DNA from: Geoanaerobacter sp964528055 | GTDB taxonomy: Bacteria > Desulfobacterota > Desulfuromonadia > Geobacterales > DSM-12255 | NCBI GenBank assembly: GCA_964528055.1 | Contig: CAZGQM010000002.1 | Coordinates: 315,795-379,794 of the forward strand | Reading direction: 5' to 3' | DNA: 64,000 nucleotides | Shown here: in pieces, positions 59,720 to 64,000 of the stretch | Numbering within the stretch: the stretch's first letter is position 1 | How the letters are laid out: each line of letters begins with the position of its first letter | Translations under genes and position numbers: made by a program | Notes under the pieces: model-generated | The model's database searches: none | What the model saw: only the letters and a program-made list of their open reading frames with translations | What the model was told of the DNA's origin: nothing

Positions 59720-61162
59720 TTGTCGCTTCACCGGTCAATCCGCTACTCCCTAACCCTTTGGTATGCCCTCACCATGGTTGTGATAATGCTGCTCTTCAGC
59801 AGCTTCGTCTACCTTACCATCAGGGCTGACATCTTCAAGGATACCGACCGGCAACTGCTGAGCATTGCCGAGTCACTGGCCAGTCCTACCATGGACCCGT
59901 TCAGCAGGGCTGCGCCTACGGTATTTGATCAGGTGCTGGAGGATTTCTTCGGATCAAAGATATCAGGTATGTACGTCCAGTTGCTGGACCCGAACGGGAC
60001 TATTACCGCGGCCTCTAAAAATCTCAACCAGCATCGGATTCCGTTATCGCGTAACACCCTCCATCGAGCAGCGGCGGGCAAGATCTCCCAGGAAACCAGA
60101 GAGGAAAACGGTCTCCCGCCGATGCGCCTGCTAACGGTACCGGTCCATCTTGATAACCGTCTTGTCCGGATTGTTCAAGTCGGGATGTCCCTCGGGGAGG
60201 AGTTGGAGACCCTCCGCAAGCTGCTGCTCATATTCGTCATATCAATTCCTTTGGGAATCCTCATCATAAGCTGTGGAGGATGGTTTCTTGCCGGTCAAGC
60301 TCTCAGACCGGTGGATCTGATAACTCGAAGCGCGCAGCGGATAACCGCCGAAAATCTAAGCCAGAGGCTTGTTGTTCTCAATCCAGATGACGAAATCGGC
60401 CGATTGGCCGAGACATTCAATGCTACCCTTGCTCGTCTCGAGATATCATTTGTCCGCACGAGAAGATTCTTTGTCGACATCTCTCATGAGCTTCGAACTC
60501 CTCTTACCATCATTCGAGGCGAGGCTGAGGTCGGGCTAAAGTGGGCCAAGGAGCCGGATGAATTCCGTGAAATTCTGAGAAGCACCATGGATGAAGTCGT
60601 GCGAATGTCAGATATCGTCGAGTCGCTGTTGGAGCTCTCTCGGGCTGAGGACGGTGGGCTTAACCTGGAGATGCAGGAGATAGAACTCAGCGAATTTTTG
60701 CGCGCCCTTATTCACGACCTCAACCAGCAGTCTCGACTACAAGATCAGGGTAAGCGGGTGCTCATTACCGTCTCAGGATCCACCTGGGTTATGGGGGATC
60801 TGCGTCGTCTGCGCCAGGTTTTTCTCAACCTGCTGGACAATGCTCTTAAATATTCCCCCACAGACAATCCGGTACAGGTTGATATGACTGTTGAGGCTGG
60901 ATTTGCAAAGGTCCGTGTGGCTGATTGCGGGCCTGGAATACCTGCCGATGATTTACCACATATCTTCGAGCGCTTTTATCGAGTGGACAAGTCCCGGAAT
61001 CGAAGTGAGGGGGGGACAGGCCTCGGCCTCTCACTCGTTAAGTCTCTTACCGAGGCGCATGGGGGGCTTATTACCGTGGAAAGCACTCAAGGGATTGGCA
61101 GCATCTTCACCGTTCAACTCCCCGTCGTTGATGCCTCGCAGCCGGACTCTCATACTTCTTGA
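59720..61162 (+). CDS. Membrane sensor histidine kinase
   Basis: A 480-residue kinase: two membrane spans (about 15-35 and 165-190), a periplasmic sensor of about 130 residues, a HAMP linker (ALRPVDLITRSAQRIT), the HisKA dimer with DISHELRTPLTII (His near 256), and the ATPase core (LLDNALKYSP, DCGPGIPADDLPHIFERFYRVD, GGTGLGLSLVKSLTEAHGG). It starts with TTG one base after the regulator's stop codon, with AGGAGGA. It pairs with the regulator and may control the protease gene downstream, by analogy with envelope-stress systems. Confidence 0.94.
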   Translation: MSLHRSIRYSLTLWYALTMVVIMLLFSSFVYLTIRADIFKDTDRQLLSIAESLASPTMDPFSRAAPTVFDQVLEDFFGSKISGMYVQLLDPNGTITAASKNLNQHRIPLSRNTLHRAAAGKISQETREENGLPPMRLLTVPVHLDNRLVRIVQVGMSLGEELETLRKLLLIFVISIPLGILIISCGGWFLAGQALRPVDLITRSAQRITAENLSQRLVVLNPDDEIGRLAETFNATLARLEISFVRTRRFFVDISHELRTPLTIIRGEAEVGLKWAKEPDEFREILRSTMDEVVRMSDIVESLLELSRAEDGGLNLEMQEIELSEFLRALIHDLNQQSRLQDQGKRVLITVSGSTWVMGDLRRLRQVFLNLLDNALKYSPTDNPVQVDMTVEAGFAKVRVADCGPGIPADDLPHIFERFYRVDKSRNRSEGGTGLGLSLVKSLTEAHGGLITVESTQGIGSIFTVQLPVVDASQPDSHTS

Positions 61163-61175
61163 CCAAATCTCATTA

Positions 61176-61204
61176 TTGACATCCGGCTCATCCGTTATTA
61201 AATT
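61176..61204 (+). promoter_or_regulatory. Sigma-70 promoter of the protease gene
   Basis: TTGACA (61176-61181), 17 bases and TAAATT (61199-61204), about 36 bases before the ATG. The protease can thus be transcribed apart from the two-component genes. Confidence 0.6.
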
Positions 61205-61239
61205 ATTCCCCGGCAGATCAATTTTCCCCGGAGGTTTAT

Positions 61240-62625
61240 ATGTCACGTCGTTTACTAGCCATGACTCTGGTTGTGGCCGTACTGGCCGTTCTGCCGGTAA
61301 CCGATTCCGGCGCAAAAGTTCTTAGCCCGGATTTCGTCGAACTGGCAAAAAAGCTTACTCCGACTGTTGTAAATATCAGTACAGCAAAGACTATTGCCCC
61401 ACAGCGACGATTGGGGCGTCCCTTTGGCAGCCCTTTCGGTCAGAGTCCTTTCGATGATTTCTTCGGTCGTTTCTTTGAGGAGTTGCCAAATTCGCAACAG
61501 AAACAGCGAAGTCTGGGCTCAGGATTTATCATAAGCAGGGACGGCTTGATTCTGACGAATAATCACGTGGTGGATGGTGCTGATGAGATAAAGGTGAAGC
61601 TCTCTAACGGCAAGGAATACAAGGCAGAGATAAAAGGTCGCGATCAGAAACTTGATCTGGCGCTGATAATGATCGCATCTAAAGAGAATCTGCCTGCAGC
61701 GCCCCTTGGAGACAGTGACGGCATCGAGATCGGCGAGTGGGTGATGGCCATAGGAAACCCCTTTGGACTTTCTGAGACGGTAACCGCAGGTATTGTCAGT
61801 GCAAAAGGGCGCGTGATCGGTAGCGGACCCTACGACGACTTTATACAGACCGATGCCTCGATCAACCCCGGCAATTCTGGAGGGCCACTCTTTAACGCAA
61901 AGGGAGAGGTGATCGGTATTAATACTGCCATTGTCGCAGGTGGCCAGGGGATAGGGTTTGCGATTCCGATAAACATGGCCAAGCCTATAATTCCTCAGTT
62001 GAAGGACAAGGGGAAGGTAACGCGCGGCTGGCTGGGTGTCCAGACACAGCCGGTCACTCAGGAACTTGCGAAATCCTTCGGTATTGAAGGGGACAAGGGG
62101 GCGCTGATCTCCGATGTTATCAAGGATACCCCGGCAGAAAAGGCCGGTCTCAAGAGCGGTGACATTATCTTGGAGTTTGACGGCAGAGCGGTGCGTGAGG
62201 CAAACGAGCTTACACGAATCGTTGCTTCAACCCCACCAGACAGGAAGGTCAAGGTGAGGATTTTCCGCGAGGGGAAGGAGCAGACTATTGATGTAATTGT
62301 AGAGCAGCGCAAGGATGACGGAGCAGCTAATGCTGAAGACGTAACTCCGGATAAACTGGGTCTGGGTGTCCGTGACCTGACAAAGGATCTTGCTGCTTCT
62401 CTTCGACTGAAAGAGACCAAGGGGGTTGTCGTAGTGGAGGTAAAGCCGGGCGGCCCATCGGATGATGCAATCTACCGCAGTGACATCATTCTTCAGGTTA
62501 ATGGTCAAAAGGTGGAGACGGTGAAGGAATATGAGAAAGTGCTGTCCGGGCTGAAGAAAGGGAATATTCTTTTCCTTGTCCAGCGAGGCGAAAGTAAAAT
62601 GTTTGTGCTGGTAAATGTGGAGTAG
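61240..62625 (+). CDS. Periplasmic DegP/HtrA-family serine protease
   Basis: A 461-residue quality-control protease. A signal peptide (about 1-25) precedes a trypsin-like domain with the catalytic triad: His in LTNNHVVDGADE, Asp in KLDLALIMI and Ser in NPGNSGGPLF (near 208). Two PDZ domains follow (GWLGVQTQPVTQELAKSF and LGLGVRDLTKDLAASLRL). The layout is that of DegQ/DegP; the exact type is not clear. GGAGG precedes the ATG. Confidence 0.94.
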   Translation: MSRRLLAMTLVVAVLAVLPVTDSGAKVLSPDFVELAKKLTPTVVNISTAKTIAPQRRLGRPFGSPFGQSPFDDFFGRFFEELPNSQQKQRSLGSGFIISRDGLILTNNHVVDGADEIKVKLSNGKEYKAEIKGRDQKLDLALIMIASKENLPAAPLGDSDGIEIGEWVMAIGNPFGLSETVTAGIVSAKGRVIGSGPYDDFIQTDASINPGNSGGPLFNAKGEVIGINTAIVAGGQGIGFAIPINMAKPIIPQLKDKGKVTRGWLGVQTQPVTQELAKSFGIEGDKGALISDVIKDTPAEKAGLKSGDIILEFDGRAVREANELTRIVASTPPDRKVKVRIFREGKEQTIDVIVEQRKDDGAANAEDVTPDKLGLGVRDLTKDLAASLRLKETKGVVVVEVKPGGPSDDAIYRSDIILQVNGQKVETVKEYEKVLSGLKKGNILFLVQRGESKMFVLVNVE

Positions 62626-62656
62626 TGCATCAGAGTATGGATACGAGAGAAAGACG

Positions 62657-62681
62657 AGAGGCTGTCAGTTAGGCGGCCTCT
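62657..62681. terminator. Weak candidate terminator
   Basis: A short 6-base-pair stem (62657-62662 with 62676-62681) with a 13-base loop and TTATCTTATT after it, between the convergent protease and PHP genes. Confidence 0.35.
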
Positions 62682-62685
62682 TATC

Positions 62686-63399
62686 TTATTCGGGCAGTTC
62701 AAGAAAGGCAAGCAGGCGTTCCATGGATGAATTTACAACCTGTATTTCATGAATCCCTGCGTTAGCAATAATCTCAACTGCCTCTTCGAAATGGCCTACG
62801 TTCTGCGCAATGTGGGCATCGCTACCTACCACGACCCGCGTCCCATGCTGTGCTATATGTAATGCGAGATTCTCACAGTTCGGTCGACTGCCACATCGGC
62901 TATGGGTGAAGGAGGCATTGTTGATCTCCAGAGCTGTACCTGTTTTTGATGCTTCGCGTGCGAGAGTTTCGTAGTCAGCTGGAAAGACCGGATTACCGGG
63001 GTGGGAGATCGCATGGATGCCGTGGTTCTTCATGGCGTTCAGGATAGCCTTTGTGTTTCTCTCTATCCCCTGGTTGTCAAAACCGCATCCTTCATGCAGA
63101 CCTGCCATGACGAAGTCGAGTCGCTGCAGGTAGTTTTCGGGAATATCGATGTTGCCGTCAAGATCCAGAATGTTGGCCTCACAGCCGAGCAGGATGCGAA
63201 CTCCGGCAATTTCCCTGGGAATGAATCGCATTGCTCCAAAGTGGTAAAGATGTGGGCCACCAGGGAGAGCTGGACCATGGTCGGTAATGGCCAGTGCCTT
63301 CAAACCGTTTGCAGCTGCAGCTGCAGCAAGTTCGTTCACCGTTGAATAGGCGTGTCCTGATGATACAGAATGCGTGTGAAGATCCGCGATTAACCTCAT
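62686..63399 (-). CDS. PHP-domain phosphoesterase (YcdX-like)
   Basis: A 237-residue metal-dependent phosphoesterase. DLHTHSVSSGHA (near 6-17), ITDHGPALPGG, LGCEANI, ISHPGNPVFP and VGSDAH give the usual trinuclear metal ligands. The order and length fit the YcdX group of stand-alone PHP hydrolases; the natural substrate is unknown. Confidence 0.88.
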   Translation of the reverse strand: MRLIADLHTHSVSSGHAYSTVNELAAAAAANGLKALAITDHGPALPGGPHLYHFGAMRFIPREIAGVRILLGCEANILDLDGNIDIPENYLQRLDFVMAGLHEGCGFDNQGIERNTKAILNAMKNHGIHAISHPGNPVFPADYETLAREASKTGTALEINNASFTHSRCGSRPNCENLALHIAQHGTRVVVGSDAHIAQNVGHFEEAVEIIANAGIHEIQVVNSSMERLLAFLELPE

Positions 63400-63505
63400 G
63401 AAAACACTATTCCATACGCCTCATTAAATGTCAAGAAGCAGCCGGGGAGTGCAGATCGCCAATTTACCTCTACAGCCTTTATAGTACGCTCTTCTAAAGA
63501 GATAA

Positions 63506-63542
63506 TAGAAAAAGCCCACGTGCGACGGATGGGCTTTTTCTA
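63506..63542. terminator. Strong terminator near the right end
   Basis: A perfect 13-base-pair stem (63506-63518 with 63530-63542) with an 11-base loop; A/T runs on both sides of a GC core make it work in either direction. It lies 60 bases after the stop of the partial gene at the right edge. Confidence 0.88.
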
Positions 63543-63601
63543 TATAGTTAAAAATTGTATGGGACTCCCGTGTCTTTTGAGATTAGTAATATCTGCTGAT
63601 A

Positions 63602-64000
63602 TTAGAGTATTACTAAATTCTCAATGACCAATGTTCCTGAAGTAACCTTCACAGCTCCCTTGATGACTGTTGGTCCTGCCTGGGTCGTATAGGATGTGTT
63701 ATACGCAGATCCTAAGGTTATAATTGTATCAGATTTGTCCATGTCGACATTTTCAATAAAAGTGGTCACCCAGGTATTTATGCTTACAGTCGCTCCGGTC
63801 GGTATACCGGACATTGCTGCTGAAATAGAAGTGAAATAAAGGTCTGGAGACGCGGAAGAAGTCACCTTGACTTGTGAAAATAGCCACACAGTGCAGGTTG
63901 TGCTGCCAGTGGTCCAGTCGCTGGTGACGTAATTGGTTTTCAGAGCTTTCACCCGGTAGCTGTAGGTACCGTTGGCAGTGACGGTAATATACGCTGAAGA
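63602..64000 (-). CDS. C-terminal part of an exported beta-sandwich repeat protein (partial)
   Basis: The last 132 codons of a gene that starts beyond the window. The open frame continues to base 64000 with no stop. Its first part (SSAYITVTANGTYSYRVKA) looks like the end of a fibronectin type III-like module; the remainder is beta-rich, Thr/Ser-rich and ends in KGAVKVTSGTLVIENLVIL. Geobacter cytochromes and other surface proteins often carry such C-terminal modules. No haem motif is present in the visible part. Confidence 0.65.
   Translation of the reverse strand, partial: SSAYITVTANGTYSYRVKALKTNYVTSDWTTGSTTCTVWLFSQVKVTSSASPDLYFTSISAAMSGIPTGATVSINTWVTTFIENVDMDKSDTIITLGSAYNTSYTTQAGPTVIKGAVKVTSGTLVIENLVIL

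Noticed and set aside
1..64000. CRISPR arrays, insertion sequences, phage genes or attachment sites
   Set aside because: No regularly spaced repeats, transposase or integrase sequences were seen. The single tRNA gene shows no duplicated 3' end nearby.

Overview
The window looks like chromosomal DNA of an anaerobic, respiring Desulfuromonadales bacterium, most likely a Geobacteraceae member (Geobacter or a close genus). Evidence: two giant c-type cytochromes built from the Geobacter-type CX4CH...CXXCH module, a haem-binding PAS/HAMP sensor, several c-di-GMP proteins, an F-ATPase operon with paired b'/b subunits and no a/c genes, a futalosine-type menaquinone cluster, and PEP-synthase/PPDK regulation. 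No phage, integron, IS element or CRISPR array was seen.

Layout. 0-4.7 kb: small soluble and membrane proteins, two tandem cyclic-nucleotide-binding proteins and uvrC, all on the minus strand. 4.7-11.7 kb: a large secreted coiled-coil/beta-sandwich protein, a LysM protein coupled to a degenerate receiver protein, and a haem-type HAMP-PAS sensor lacking an output domain. 11.8-13.4 kb: parA-parB. 13.5-19.6 kb: atpX-F-H-A-G-D-C, with a palindromic repeat between atpD and atpC. 19.6-22.7 kb: pdxA broken by one in-frame TAA, a GAF-GGDEF protein and mtgA. 22.7-30.7 kb: two multihaem cytochrome genes with 26 and 23 potential haem motifs, each behind a near-identical sigma-54 promoter, plus a tetrahaem cytochrome. 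30.8-33.8 kb: a PstS-like binding protein translationally coupled to a GGDEF-EAL protein. 34-39 kb: a PP-loop tRNA-thiolation-type enzyme, then a patatin / PilB-like pseudo-ATPase / pilT operon. 38.9-41.1 kb: a decayed patch with a dehydrogenase relic, an intact CoA-transferase pair, a probable LivM tail and an AT-rich stretch. 41.2-45.8 kb: a secreted protein and a Tat-exported molybdenum hydroxylase operon with XdhC- and MocA-type maturation factors. 45.9-47.8 kb: a thioredoxin-like relic, a nitroreductase, an SRPBCC protein and tRNA-Pro(CGG). 47.9-52.9 kb: ubiD-ubiA-ubiX-mqnE-mqnC. 53-58.9 kb: rnd, a zinc-ribbon protein, rsmE-prmA, an M20 hydrolase and a PPDK/PEPS regulator. 59-62.6 kb: a two-component system followed by a DegP-type protease. 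62.7-64 kb: a PHP phosphoesterase and the C-terminus of a secreted repeat protein running off the window.

The genes fit an electron-transfer lifestyle. Menaquinone synthesis, F-ATPase, periplasmic and outer-surface cytochromes and molybdenum oxidoreductase form the bioenergetic part. RpoN promoters, c-di-GMP enzymes and haem/cyclic-nucleotide sensors are the likely control layer. The most notable signals are the paired sigma-54 promoters of the giant cytochromes, the leaderless uvrC promoter, the PilB-like pseudo-ATPase beside pilT, the pseudo-receiver/LysM pair, and a cluster of decaying genes.
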